From NCBI GenBank assembly GCA_949298505.1, contig CASFWW010000051.1, forward strand, positions 1-39,505: a stretch of DNA of 39,505 bases, in the 5' to 3' direction. This document shows, piece after piece, positions 6,236 to 15,096 of the stretch. A program made the position numbers and the translations under genes. The stretch is from Ornithoclostridium sp949298505 (lineage in GTDB: Bacteria; Bacillota; Clostridia; Christensenellales; UBA3700). Position 1 is the stretch's first letter; each line of letters starts with the position of its first letter. The notes below the pieces were generated by a model that did no database searches, was not told the origin of the DNA, and was given only the letters and a program-made list of their open reading frames with translations.

Positions 6236-9051
6236 TCCATGCCGAGTTTTGCTTTCAGATACTGCCCCGTAAAGCTGACGTGGTTTTCAGCGACCTCTTC
6301 GGGAGTGCCTTCCGCAATGACGGTGCCACCGGCGTCGCCGCCCTCGGGTCCCAGGTCGATTATATGATCCGCAACCTTTATCACGTCAAGATTGTGCTCG
6401 ATGACCACGACCGTGTTTCCGTTTTCCACAAAGCGTTGCAGTATGGTTATCAGTTTCTTGACGTCCGCACTGTGCAGACCCGTCGTCGGCTCGTCGAGGA
6501 TGTATATCGTCTTTCCCGTACTGCGCTTGGAAAGTTCTGTCGCCAGCTTTACTCTCTGCGCTTCGCCGCCCGAAAGCGTCGTCGCGGGCTGCCCCAGCTT
6601 TATATACGAAAGACCCACGTCGTCAAGCGTCCTGATCTTGTTGTATATCTGCGGTATGTTCCTGAAAAACTCGCACGCTTCGCCGACCGTCATTTCAAGC
6701 ACGTCGTATATGCTCTTTCCCTTGTATTTGACCTGCAGAGTTTCGCGATTGTATCTCTTTCCGCCGCAGACCTCGCAGGGGACGTACACGTCCGAGAGGA
6801 AATGCATTTCGATCTTGATTATTCCGTCGCCCTGGCAGTTTTCGCATCTGCCGCCGCTGACGTTAAAGCTGAAACGCCCGGATTTGTACCCCCTCGCCTG
6901 CGCTTCAGGAGTCTTTGCGAAAAGCTCTCTGATGTTGGTGAAAACGCCGGTATAGGTTGCCGGATTCGAACGCGGAGTCCTTCCGATCGGGCTCTGATCT
7001 ATCTGGATGACTTTGTCCAGATTTTCAATGCCGTCTATTCCGTCGCATTCGGAGTATGCCTCTCTCGCGCCGTTCAGTCTCGCGGCGAGAACGGGGTAAA
7101 GGATCTCGTTGATAAGACTGCTCTTTCCGCTGCCCGAAACGCCCGTTATCGCAACGAATTTGCCCAGAGGTATCGCCACGTCTATGCCCTTGAGATTGTT
7201 CTTTCTCGCGCCGCGGATAACGATCTTTTCGCCGTTTCCGGGACGTCTTACGTCAGGCACTTCGATCTTTTCCCTGCCGGCAAGATAGGCGCCCGTGATC
7301 GACTTTTCGCACGCCTTCACCTCGTCGGGCGTGCCGCATACGACCACTTCTCCGCCGTGAACCCCCGCGCCCGGACCTATATCCACGATATAGTCCGCTT
7401 TTTCCATCGTCTCTTCGTCGTGCTCAACGACGATGAGCGTATTGCCCAGGTCGCGAAGTCTCGTGAGCGTGTCCAGAAGTTTAGAGTTGTCTCTCTGGTG
7501 CAGACCTATACTCGGCTCATCGAGGATATAAAGCACTCCCATGAGTCCGCTGCCGATCTGCGTTGCCAGCCTTATTCTCTGCGCCTCGCCTCCTGAAAGC
7601 GTGCCTGCCGCGCGTGAAAGGGTCAGGTACCCAAGACCGACGTTCTTAAGGAAGCCCAGCCTTGCGTTAATCTCCTTGAGTATCTGCGCGGCTATCGTCG
7701 CGTCTTTCTGCGAAAGGCTGAGCGAAGCGAAGAATGAGAGACACTTGTCTATAGAAAGGTCGCAGAGGTCGGCGATATTCATGCCTCCGACTGTGACGGC
7801 GAGCGCCTCTTTCTTAAGTCTCTTTCCGTGGCAAACGTCGCACGGCACCTGGGTCATATATCTCTCCAGATCTGCTTTTACGTTCATTGAAGATGTCTCG
7901 TTGTACCTTCTCTGAAGGTTGTTTATCACGCCCTCGAATTTTCTCTTGAATACGCCGTGAAAAGTCGCGCTGTCGTAGGTGACCTCGATGTCCGACCCGT
8001 CGCCGTAAAGCAATATCTCTTTTATATTGTCGGGCAGATCTTTGTACGGAGTGTCCAGACTGAAACCGTACTTCTTCGCCAGCGATACCAGCGCCTGACG
8101 GTTGACCTTGCACGAATCCATGATATACCAGCCGGAAGCGTCCAGCGCGCCTTCGTTGACAGACTTGTCGCCCTTTATCACTTTTGCCGGATCTATTCTT
8201 GAAGTGAAGCCTAGCCCGGCGCATTTCGGGCATGCTCCGAACGGAGAATTAAAGCTGAACAGTCTGGGAGTCAGTTCCTCAATGCTTATATCGCAGTCAG
8301 GGCAGGCGTACAGCGTGGAATAAAGCACTTTCTTGCCGTCCGTCTCCACTTCAACCAGTCCGTCCGCGAGTTTTAACGCCGCTTCAAGGCTGTCTGTAAG
8401 TCTCCTTTGCAGATCTTCTTTCATCACAAGTCTGTCCACGACGACGCCTATCTCGTGCTTTACGTTCTTTTCAAGATTTATCTCCTCGTCCAGAGTGTAA
8501 TCGTTGCCGTCCACGATGACGCGCATGTATCCGTTCTTTTTGTACTGTTCGAGCTGTTTTGAAAACTCTCCCTTCCTTCCCCTGACAACGGGTGCGATCA
8601 CGCGCAGTTTCGCGCCGGCGGGCGCCGCCATCACTCTGTCCGCGATCTGGTCGACGGACTGCTGTTCAATCTTCTTGCCGCACCTGGGGCAATGCACCTC
8701 GCCTATCCTTGCGTACAGGAGCCTCAGGTAGTCGTATATCTCGGTGACCGTTCCCACAGTTGAACGTGGATTGTTGGACGTGGTTTTCTGATCTATCGAA
8801 ATTGCCGGAGAAAGCCCGTCGATGCGGTCCACGTCAGGCTTGTCCATCTGTCCCAGGAACTGTCTCGCATACGAAGACAGGCTCTCCATATACCTTCTCT
8901 GTCCTTCGGCAAATATCGTGTCGAACGCGAGCGACGACTTGCCGGAGCCGCTCAGCCCGGTAAAGACGACCAGTTTGTTTCTGGGTATCGTCACGTCGAT
9001 GTTTTTCAGATTGTGCACTCTGGCGCCTTTTACGAATATGTCTTCTCTCAT
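6232..9051 (-). CDS. uvrA: Excinuclease ABC subunit A
   Basis: The 939-residue protein is the damage-sensing ATPase of nucleotide excision repair. It has two ABC modules: Walker A GLSGSGKSSLAFD near residue 32 and GVSGSGKSSLINE in the second half, each with an LSGGEAQR signature and a downstream LDEP Walker B. Zinc-binding cysteine pairs are visible (CPRCGKK in the first half; CENCQGDG and CEVCGGKR in the second). Length matches the family. The start overlaps the uvrB stop by four bases (ATGA), so uvrA is translationally coupled to uvrB. UvrA loads UvrB on damaged DNA; uvrC is not in the window. No LexA-type box was noticed nearby, as the operon promoter is far upstream. Confidence 0.98.
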   Translation of the reverse strand: MREDIFVKGARVHNLKNIDVTIPRNKLVVFTGLSGSGKSSLAFDTIFAEGQRRYMESLSSYARQFLGQMDKPDVDRIDGLSPAISIDQKTTSNNPRSTVGTVTEIYDYLRLLYARIGEVHCPRCGKKIEQQSVDQIADRVMAAPAGAKLRVIAPVVRGRKGEFSKQLEQYKKNGYMRVIVDGNDYTLDEEINLEKNVKHEIGVVVDRLVMKEDLQRRLTDSLEAALKLADGLVEVETDGKKVLYSTLYACPDCDISIEELTPRLFSFNSPFGACPKCAGLGFTSRIDPAKVIKGDKSVNEGALDASGWYIMDSCKVNRQALVSLAKKYGFSLDTPYKDLPDNIKEILLYGDGSDIEVTYDSATFHGVFKRKFEGVINNLQRRYNETSSMNVKADLERYMTQVPCDVCHGKRLKKEALAVTVGGMNIADLCDLSIDKCLSFFASLSLSQKDATIAAQILKEINARLGFLKNVGLGYLTLSRAAGTLSGGEAQRIRLATQIGSGLMGVLYILDEPSIGLHQRDNSKLLDTLTRLRDLGNTLIVVEHDEETMEKADYIVDIGPGAGVHGGEVVVCGTPDEVKACEKSITGAYLAGREKIEVPDVRRPGNGEKIVIRGARKNNLKGIDVAIPLGKFVAITGVSGSGKSSLINEILYPVLAARLNGAREAYSECDGIDGIENLDKVIQIDQSPIGRTPRSNPATYTGVFTNIRELFAKTPEAQARGYKSGRFSFNVSGGRCENCQGDGIIKIEMHFLSDVYVPCEVCGGKRYNRETLQVKYKGKSIYDVLEMTVGEACEFFRNIPQIYNKIRTLDDVGLSYIKLGQPATTLSGGEAQRVKLATELSKRSTGKTIYILDEPTTGLHSADVKKLITILQRFVENGNTVVVIEHNLDVIKVADHIIDLGPEGGDAGGTVIAEGTPEEVAENHVSFTGQYLKAKLGME

Positions 9052-11066
9052 CCTCTTTTTTTCCTGCCTTGAGCGCTTTTGCTCTCTTCTTTTTCAGATT
9101 TTGCCCTTTCTTTTTCCGCCTTTGCGATGCGGTCTTTGAGCGCCGTTATCTGTTCACGGTATTTTATCGCCAGTTCGAAATCGAGATTTGAAGCCGCGAC
9201 TTTCATTGCGGAATTCAGCCTTTCGAGTTCTTTGTACAGATCCGCCGCAGAAACCTTTTCTTTTTCTTCCAGCTTCCTGGTGATCTCCAGCGTATTGGTT
9301 ATCTCCTTGACGATCGTGCGCGGCGTTATGCCGTGTTCTTTGTTGTACGCCTGCTGTTTTTCGCGGCGGCGGTTGGTCTCGTCTATCGCGCGCCGCATGC
9401 TTCCCGTTATGTTGTCCGCATACATGATGACCCTGGCTTCGCTGTTTCTCGCGGCTCTGCCGATCGTCTGTATAAGCGCGGTCTCGCTTCTTAAAAATCC
9501 TTCTTTGTCCGCGTCCAGGATCGCTACCAGCCTGACTTCGGGAAGGTCGAGACCTTCTCTCAGAAGGTTAATTCCGACAAGTACGTCAAAGTCGCCTTTT
9601 CTCAGCCCCGTGACGATCTCGATACGTTCTAAGGTGTCAACGTCGCTGTGCATATACCTGACTCTGACGTGCTGTTCGGTCAGATATTCGGTCAGACTTT
9701 CAGCCATCTTCTTGGTCAGCGTCGTGACGAGTACCCTTCCCTTTTTCTCAACGTTTTTGTGTATTTCGGAAAGCAGATCGTCTATCTGCCCTGCGATCGG
9801 TCTGATCTCCACTTCGGGATCGAGAAGTCCGGTGGGTCTGATCAGTTGTTCCACGACCTGCCCCGCCTCTCCCAGTTCGTAAGGCGCCGGCGTAGCGGAC
9901 ACGCAGATCATCTGCCCCACCCTCTCGTCGAACTCCTGAAAAGTCAGCGGTCTGTTGTCGTACGCGGACGGCAGTCTGAAGCCGTATTCTACAAGGTTGA
10001 CCTTTCTCGAACGGTCTCCGTTGTACATCGCGCGTATCTGAGGCAGAGTCATGTGACTTTCGTCTACGAAAAGCACGAAATCCTTGGGGAAGAAGTCGAG
10101 AAGGGTATACGGTGGTTGCCCCGGCTTTCTGCCGTCGAAGTAACGGGAATAGTTTTCAATGCCGCTGCAATATCCCATCTCTCTTATCATCTCGACGTCG
10201 TAACTCACCCTTTCCTGCAAGCGTTGCGCTTCGAGAAGCTTGTTCCTCTTCTTGAAATCATCCACACATTCTATCATATCCAGAGATATCTGTCTCAGAC
10301 TTTCTTCCCTCTTTTCCTTCTGCACGACGTAGTGGGAAGCGGGGAAAAGATTGATGTGTTTCAGCTCGCTGATCGGCTTTGCGGTGAGCGGCTCAAACTG
10401 GACGATCCTTTCAATCTCGTCGCCCCAGAACTCTATTCTGACGGCAATCTCAGAACTGTCGACGGGAAAGACTTCAACGACGTCTCCGCGCACTCTGAAA
10501 GTCGCGCGTTCAAACTCAATGTCGCTTCTCCTGTACTGTATCTCGACAAGTCTGTCTATCAGTTCCTCTCTGTCTATCGTCATGCCGGGGCGCAGCGATA
10601 TCGCCATGCTGTAATATTCGAGCGGAGCGCCCAGACCGTATATGCACGACACCGAAGCGACGACGATAACGTCCCTGCTCTCGCACAACGCGCCGGTCGC
10701 GGAGTGACGCAGTTTGTCTATCTCGTCGTTGATGGAAAGGTCTTTTTCGATATAGGTATCCGTGCGCGGGATATACGCTTCCGGCTGATAATAGTCGTAA
10801 TAGGAAACGAAATACTCGACCCTATTATTGGGAAAAAACTCCCTGAACTCGTTGCAGAGCTGAGCCGCGAGAGTCTTGTTGTGGGCAATGACCAGCGCGG
10901 GGCGGTTGAGCCGCTTTATCACGTTGGCCATAGTAAAAGTCTTGCCGCTGCCCGTAACGCCCAGCAAGACCTGAGTCCTCAAACCGTCGTTTATGCCTTC
11001 GACAAGTTTGTCTATTGCCTGCGGTTGGTCTCCGCACGGCTGAAATTTACTGTGTAGTTCAAACAT
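9048..11066 (-). CDS. uvrB: Excinuclease ABC subunit B
   Basis: The 672-residue helicase-like repair protein carries the P-loop GVTGSGKTFTMAN near residue 37, the beta-hairpin region YYDYYQPEAYIP, the DESH Walker B box, the helicase motif VGINLLREGLDLPEV and QTIGRAARN, and a C-terminal UVR motif (SAMKVAASNLDFELAIKYREQI) that contacts UvrC. A basic Lys/Ser-rich tail follows. UvrB verifies the lesion after loading by UvrA. Its ATG follows directly on the stop codon of the preceding small gene with no gap, and its stop overlaps uvrA, so all three are one transcription unit. Confidence 0.98.
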   Translation of the reverse strand: MFELHSKFQPCGDQPQAIDKLVEGINDGLRTQVLLGVTGSGKTFTMANVIKRLNRPALVIAHNKTLAAQLCNEFREFFPNNRVEYFVSYYDYYQPEAYIPRTDTYIEKDLSINDEIDKLRHSATGALCESRDVIVVASVSCIYGLGAPLEYYSMAISLRPGMTIDREELIDRLVEIQYRRSDIEFERATFRVRGDVVEVFPVDSSEIAVRIEFWGDEIERIVQFEPLTAKPISELKHINLFPASHYVVQKEKREESLRQISLDMIECVDDFKKRNKLLEAQRLQERVSYDVEMIREMGYCSGIENYSRYFDGRKPGQPPYTLLDFFPKDFVLFVDESHMTLPQIRAMYNGDRSRKVNLVEYGFRLPSAYDNRPLTFQEFDERVGQMICVSATPAPYELGEAGQVVEQLIRPTGLLDPEVEIRPIAGQIDDLLSEIHKNVEKKGRVLVTTLTKKMAESLTEYLTEQHVRVRYMHSDVDTLERIEIVTGLRKGDFDVLVGINLLREGLDLPEVRLVAILDADKEGFLRSETALIQTIGRAARNSEARVIMYADNITGSMRRAIDETNRRREKQQAYNKEHGITPRTIVKEITNTLEITRKLEEKEKVSAADLYKELERLNSAMKVAASNLDFELAIKYREQITALKDRIAKAEKERAKSEKEESKSAQGRKKRG

Positions 11067-11429
11067 TTAACCCGCGATCGCCGTAAGTATACGCACAAGC
11101 GTAAAGCTCAGTATCGCGCCGCAGACGGTGAGCACCAGCTTGAAAATGATGGCGCGCTTTTCCGCGGCTATCTGCCTTGAAAACGCATAACCGTTCTGAT
11201 GCAGCGTAAAGCAATAATATTCTTCCCCTTTTTTGTCTGTCGTAATCATCTCAAAAAAGTCCTCGGTCACAAGCGCTTTGAGATTGGATTCAAGCTCGTC
11301 GCGCCTGAAGTCGCTGCTCAAGGGTATCTCTTTGAGCAGATCGATCGGACGTATAAGACACACACCCTCCTTGAGGATAGCGTGTGAATAGATGACTTTC
11401 ATTAGCAGTTTCTGTTTCTTGCTGAGCAT
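11067..11429 (-). CDS. Small winged-helix-like protein with C-terminal membrane helix
   Basis: The 120-residue product has an N-terminal helical domain that reads like a winged helix (KQKLLMKVIYSH; LIRPIDLLKEI; RRDELESNLKALVTEDFFEMI; then a beta-hairpin KKGEEYYCFTL) and a single C-terminal hydrophobic helix (KLVLTVCGAILSFTLVRIL). GGAGAAG precedes the ATG. It lies directly before uvrB with no gap and after a second gene of similar layout. I do not recognise a named family. The pattern of a DNA-binding-like domain tethered to the membrane suggests a regulatory or sensory role, but that is inference. Confidence 0.75.
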   Translation of the reverse strand: MLSKKQKLLMKVIYSHAILKEGVCLIRPIDLLKEIPLSSDFRRDELESNLKALVTEDFFEMITTDKKGEEYYCFTLHQNGYAFSRQIAAEKRAIIFKLVLTVCGAILSFTLVRILTAIAG

Positions 11430-11473
11430 AACTTCTTCTCCCGAAAATTACGTGTCCGTGTTGGTTAAAGCCA

Positions 11474-11926
11474 TTAATGTATCGCAAAATGCATTATCAG
11501 CGCGACTATCGCCCCGCCTATGATACCGCCCACGACGCCGCCTATCATTCCCCATATGAAACCGAGGGAACGGCTGTGCATTTTCTTTCTCAGATGCTCG
11601 AAAAACGAATCGTCCTTGACCACCATCACGGGTCTTCCCGTCGCGTCGGTGCGCACGACCGTCTGACTTTCGTCCCCGACCACCTGCATCGTAGCGAGTT
11701 CTTCGTTTACGTTCCTGCCTTTGAGCGTTACGGCAAAACACACCTCTTGTTCGTCGCTGTATTTTACGCTTATACACCCCTGCTGAGCGAGCGAGCGCCA
11801 GATCGCCTTACCGGTATCGTCCAGACCGCCGTCGAACACGTCGGTCCAGTCCAATACTTCGTATTTTTCGCCTTCCGTCATCGCACAGAGTCTGGAAAGC
11901 AGCTGAACGCCCTCTTTGTCAAGCAT
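11474..11926 (-). CDS. Winged-helix-like protein with C-terminal glycine-zipper membrane segment
   Basis: This 150-residue protein has an N-terminal helical region with a winged-helix feel (DDTGKAIWRSLAQQGCISVKY, followed by EVCFAVTLKGR), a middle segment VVRTDATGRPVMVV, a basic stretch, and a C-terminal hydrophobic Gly-rich segment (GMIGGVVGGIIGGAIVALIM) resembling glycine zippers that pack in membranes. Its start overlaps the hom stop by one base (TAATG), so it is coupled to hom. The next gene has the same overall design, suggesting they are related or act together. Not a recognised family; function unknown. Confidence 0.75.
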   Translation of the reverse strand: MLDKEGVQLLSRLCAMTEGEKYEVLDWTDVFDGGLDDTGKAIWRSLAQQGCISVKYSDEQEVCFAVTLKGRNVNEELATMQVVGDESQTVVRTDATGRPVMVVKDDSFFEHLRKKMHSRSLGFIWGMIGGVVGGIIGGAIVALIMHFAIH

Positions 11927-13197
11927 TATCTCTCCACCTTTATAACGTTTCTCACTCCGATGACGTTGGAAAGACGGCTGATCTCCTCGATCGCCTGCAT
12001 CATCGACTTTTTCCTGGTCTCGTGAGTTACGAACACGATCGGGATTATCTCCTTTCCGTCATTCTGTCTCATCTGGCTGATGGAGACCTTGTATTTCTTG
12101 AACACAGCCGCAACGTCCGCAATGACGCCCGCGACGTCGTGTACGTCAAGCCTGATGTAATACTCGCTGGGATAGTCCCCGTCTATGTCCTTTGCGGTCA
12201 TAACGTTGTTCATCTCGCCGTAACGCGCGTGCTTGTCCTGTCTTGCGCAGAACACGATATCGCTGACTATGGCGCTGCCCGTCGGAAGCGCGCCTGCGCC
12301 TCTGCCGTAGAGCATTATGTCGCCCACGTTGTCTCCGACGAGGAACACCGCGTTGAAAGAATCGTTGACGTTGGCAAGCGGATGATCCTTGCTGAGGAAC
12401 ACCGGGTTCACTCTCGCCTCTATCTTGCCGTCTCTCTGCTTTGCGATGGCAAGCAGTTTGATTACGAAGCCCATTTCCTTGGCGATCGTGATGTCCTCTT
12501 TGGTTATTTTGGTGATTCCTTCCCTTTCTATGAGTTCTACGGGAAGCCTCTTGTTGAACGCGAGCGAAGAAAGTATGCTCAGCTTGTAGCTGGAATCGTA
12601 ACCCTCTACGTCTGCGACAGGATTTGCCTCCGCATAACCGAGCGCCTGAGCGTCCTTGAGGACTTCAGCGTAGTCCGCGCCCTCCTGGATCATTTTGGAG
12701 AGAATATAATTGGTCGTGCCGTTTATAATCGCTTTGATCTCAAGGATCGTATTCGCCTGCATAGCCTGAGTCATCATTCTGATGATGGGCATTCCGCCGC
12801 CTGTCGTAGCCTCGTAATAGAGACCTGCGCCCGTCTTTGCAGCGACGTTTTCAAGTTCCGGCCAGCTCTTGCTGAACATCTCCTTGTTGGAAGTGACGAT
12901 GCTCTTGCCTGCCGCAAGCGCTTTTGTCAGGAAAGTCTTGGCGGGTTCCGTTCCTCCCATACATTCGACGACGATGTCAACGTTGTTGTTGGCGCAAATC
13001 TCGTCAATGTCCGCCGCGAAATAGCTGACGTCGAGACCGTATCTCGCGCCCTTGGAAGTGTCTTTGTCAAGGCATGCCACGACCTCTACTTCTACGCCGT
13101 ATTCTTCAGCGATCTGCTTTTTTCTTTCGATGAGTATCTGCGCGGTACCTCCGCCGACAACGCCCATACCGAGTATTGCTACACCGACTTTTTTCAT
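11926..13197 (-). CDS. hom: Homoserine dehydrogenase with ACT domain
   Basis: The 423-residue enzyme reduces aspartate semialdehyde to homoserine with NAD(P)H, at the branch to threonine and methionine. The N-terminal Rossmann motif GMGVVGGGTAQIL begins at residue 10; the catalytic domain shows SNKEMF, NGTTNYIL and the EANPVADVEGYD signature; the C-terminal part (from about residue 345, YYIRLDVHDVAGVIADVAAVF) is an ACT domain, commonly the site of threonine feedback. AAAGGAG precedes the ATG. It is 73 bases downstream of coaX; that gap holds a perfect palindrome AAAACGCGTTTT (13246-13257) but no clear terminator, so it may share the coaX transcript. Confidence 0.97.
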   Translation of the reverse strand: MKKVGVAILGMGVVGGGTAQILIERKKQIAEEYGVEVEVVACLDKDTSKGARYGLDVSYFAADIDEICANNNVDIVVECMGGTEPAKTFLTKALAAGKSIVTSNKEMFSKSWPELENVAAKTGAGLYYEATTGGGMPIIRMMTQAMQANTILEIKAIINGTTNYILSKMIQEGADYAEVLKDAQALGYAEANPVADVEGYDSSYKLSILSSLAFNKRLPVELIEREGITKITKEDITIAKEMGFVIKLLAIAKQRDGKIEARVNPVFLSKDHPLANVNDSFNAVFLVGDNVGDIMLYGRGAGALPTGSAIVSDIVFCARQDKHARYGEMNNVMTAKDIDGDYPSEYYIRLDVHDVAGVIADVAAVFKKYKVSISQMRQNDGKEIIPIVFVTHETRKKSMMQAIEEISRLSNVIGVRNVIKVER

Positions 13198-13270
13198 ATA
13201 TATTCTCCTTTGTGCCCTGAGGCAAAATTTGTTATCCGTGTTGATAAAACGCGTTTTTTGATTGAGCGTA

Positions 13271-14047
13271 TTATTTTTTGTTCATGTCGTAGATGATCTT
13301 CAGTCCTTTCAGAGTCAGAGACCTGTCTACGATGTCAAGTATCTTTTCTTCTTCAACGCCCATGATGAGCTGACTGAGACCGCCCGTCGCGACGACCTTG
13401 GCGTTCCCGAACCCGGGCTGTTTTCTGAAACCTTCGACGATATATTTGACAAGCCCGGTAAACCCGTAAACTATGCCCGCCTGAAGATTTGCGTCCGTGC
13501 TTTTCCCGACGATGCTCTGCGGCTTGGCGAGTTCCACCCTGGTCAGCTTCGCCGTATTGCTGACGAGAGACTCAAGGCTGCTCTTTATGCCGGGGCATAT
13601 GCAACCGCCCATGAATTCTCCCTTTTCGGATATCAGATTGAACGTGGTCGCGGTGCCGAAATCCACGACGATGCAAGGTCCGCCGTAAAGCTTGTATGCC
13701 GCGACGCTGTTGACGATCCTGTCTGCGCCCACTTCCTGCGGATTGGTATATTTCACGTTCAGACCCGTCTTTATCCCCGTGCCGACGGTCATAGGCTTTA
13801 TGCCGATATAATACTGGCACGCGTGCTCGACCGTGTAGTTGAGAGGAGGACAGACCGACGACATTATGACGCCCGTGATGTCTTTCATGTCAACGCCGCC
13901 CACTTTGAACATATTGCTGATCTCTATGCCCAGTTCGTCGGCTGTGCGTGGCACTTTGACGGAAAGTCTCCAGGACTGACAGAGTTTGTCATCCTTGTAG
14001 ATCCCCAGTTTTATATTGGTGTTTCCGACGTCGATAACGAGTAACAT
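13271..14047 (-). CDS. coaX: Type III pantothenate kinase
   Basis: The 258-residue protein carries the CoaX hallmarks: the phosphate loop DVGNTNIKLG at residue 6, GADRIVNSVAA near residue 105, VDFGTATTFN near residue 127, and GGCICPGIKSS. It phosphorylates pantothenate using ATP, the first step of coenzyme A synthesis; type III enzymes are not inhibited by CoA. The gene follows the ECF S component with one base between stop and start, which strongly links the two and suggests the S component supplies pantothenate or a related precursor. Confidence 0.97.
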   Translation of the reverse strand: MLLVIDVGNTNIKLGIYKDDKLCQSWRLSVKVPRTADELGIEISNMFKVGGVDMKDITGVIMSSVCPPLNYTVEHACQYYIGIKPMTVGTGIKTGLNVKYTNPQEVGADRIVNSVAAYKLYGGPCIVVDFGTATTFNLISEKGEFMGGCICPGIKSSLESLVSNTAKLTRVELAKPQSIVGKSTDANLQAGIVYGFTGLVKYIVEGFRKQPGFGNAKVVATGGLSQLIMGVEEEKILDIVDRSLTLKGLKIIYDMNKK

Positions 14048-14048
14048 T

Positions 14049-14774
14049 TCAGCCGTTTTTCTCCTGTTGTTTTCTTATTGCGTATACTATAGGAGGAGTG
14101 AGCACAGTCATCACGATCACTTCTATCACGAAATTCAGAGAAACGAGTCCCATCATGAATTCCGGCGTGATAGCGCTGTCCCCCACCGTCCTGCCCTTGT
14201 AAAGCAACCATATCATTCCGAGAACGAGCGCCGTATTCGCGCACACTCCCAGCGCGCCCGAAACGCCGTCTATAACTACCGCGAGCGGCTTTTTCACCGC
14301 GTTCCGTTTTATCCTGAAATCGGGCTTCGCTATTTTTTGCGAGACTTTTTCTCCGTCCGTATCGTCTGAAGGGACGTCCTGAGGTTCCGCAACCGGCTCC
14401 TGCCCGTCAGCGTTCCGCACCCGTTCTGCATTAAGCTTTTCGCGCACCTTATACGCAAGCGCGTAAAGTCCTCTGTTTACCGCCCATGCCACAGCGGGAA
14501 CGCACATCCTCGGCAGTACCGAAACCAGCGGGTTTCTGAAAAGCGGAGCCGTAAGACTGCCGGCTCCCACCGTGAACGCGCCGATAAGGGACGTGACGCC
14601 CATTATCAGACCGCCCAGTACTGCGGTTTTGAAGTCCTGCGTCAGAGCTATGACGAGAACGGGAAGCAACGTCAGCGCAAGCGACGCCGCGCCGAGGTTT
14701 ATAGGCAACAGACTGAATATGACGATCAGCGCCAATTCGAAAGCCAGAAGCGCTATTCTATGCGATTTTTTCAT
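14049..14774 (-). CDS. ECF transporter S component-like membrane protein, possibly for pantothenate
   Basis: About 241 residues with roughly six hydrophobic helices. The first half (HRIALLAFELALIVIFSLLPI; LALTLLPVLVIAL; GLIMGVTSLIGAF) has the N-terminal pattern of ECF S components. A long hydrophilic insert (roughly residues 115-165, rich in charged residues and EPQD/DDTDGEK) separates it from the last helices, which is unusual for these small proteins. A GTG at 14783 is an alternative start; ATG 14774 was preferred because the first helix follows directly. Tight coupling to coaX suggests pantothenate uptake, as with PanT, but the substrate is inferred. A structured leader and a good promoter precede it. 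Confidence 0.75.
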   Translation of the reverse strand: MKKSHRIALLAFELALIVIFSLLPINLGAASLALTLLPVLVIALTQDFKTAVLGGLIMGVTSLIGAFTVGAGSLTAPLFRNPLVSVLPRMCVPAVAWAVNRGLYALAYKVREKLNAERVRNADGQEPVAEPQDVPSDDTDGEKVSQKIAKPDFRIKRNAVKKPLAVVIDGVSGALGVCANTALVLGMIWLLYKGRTVGDSAITPEFMMGLVSLNFVIEVIVMTVLTPPIVYAIRKQQEKNG

Positions 14775-14871
14775 GACTACCACGCTTGAGTTTGCCCTGC
14801 GGCAATACCCATCCTTTCAGGCAAAAATGTAATTTTACGAACATACAACGGCTCAAGCCTGTCGTTGTTCA
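14775..14871 (-). promoter_or_regulatory. Structured leader before the coaX-linked S component; candidate riboswitch
   Basis: Read on the minus strand from the promoter, the leader contains a hairpin CAACG-AC-AGGCTTGAGCC-GTTG, then a second stem TTTGCCTG pairing with CAGGGCAAA (one bulged G) around GGATGGGTATTGCC, and then CTCAAGC just before the start codons. GCTTGAG in the first hairpin (14852-14858) is perfectly complementary to CTCAAGC (14784-14790), so two exclusive folds are possible, one covering the translation start region. It matches no riboswitch class I can name. Confidence 0.45.
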
Positions 14872-14876
14872 CGCTA

Positions 14877-14905
14877 ATTATACCAAACAAACGCACAATT
14901 TACAA
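14877..14905 (-). promoter_or_regulatory. Promoter of the S component-coaX-hom-uvrBA gene chain
   Basis: TTGTAA (14900-14905), 17 bases, TATAAT (14877-14882) on the minus strand; expected start near 14870, giving a leader of about 95 bases. Confidence 0.75.
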
Positions 14906-15096
14906 CTAAATAAAAATATATTTTAACGAAACGCGCGCATATAAAGAATCAGCTTTTTAAAAAGCGATGCGGTAAATTGCGGCGAAGAAGGAAAAGCGGA
15001 ACTGCCCGCAAGACTTTTTAACCGGATACGACTGCTTTCTATGCGTTCACGCCGCGCATATCCGGAAACAACAAGCCCGATTCTTCAGCAAGACAG

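Noticed and set aside
6280..7596. 438-codon plus-strand frame opposite uvrA
   Set aside because: It lies wholly antisense to a strongly supported uvrA, shows no domain pattern and no ribosome site; a by-product of codon use on the other strand.
9648..11057. 469-codon plus-strand frame opposite uvrB
   Set aside because: Entirely antisense to uvrB; no recognisable protein pattern.
12022..13296. 424-codon plus-strand frame opposite hom
   Set aside because: Antisense to hom; Asp/His/Val-rich composition typical of reverse-strand shadow frames.
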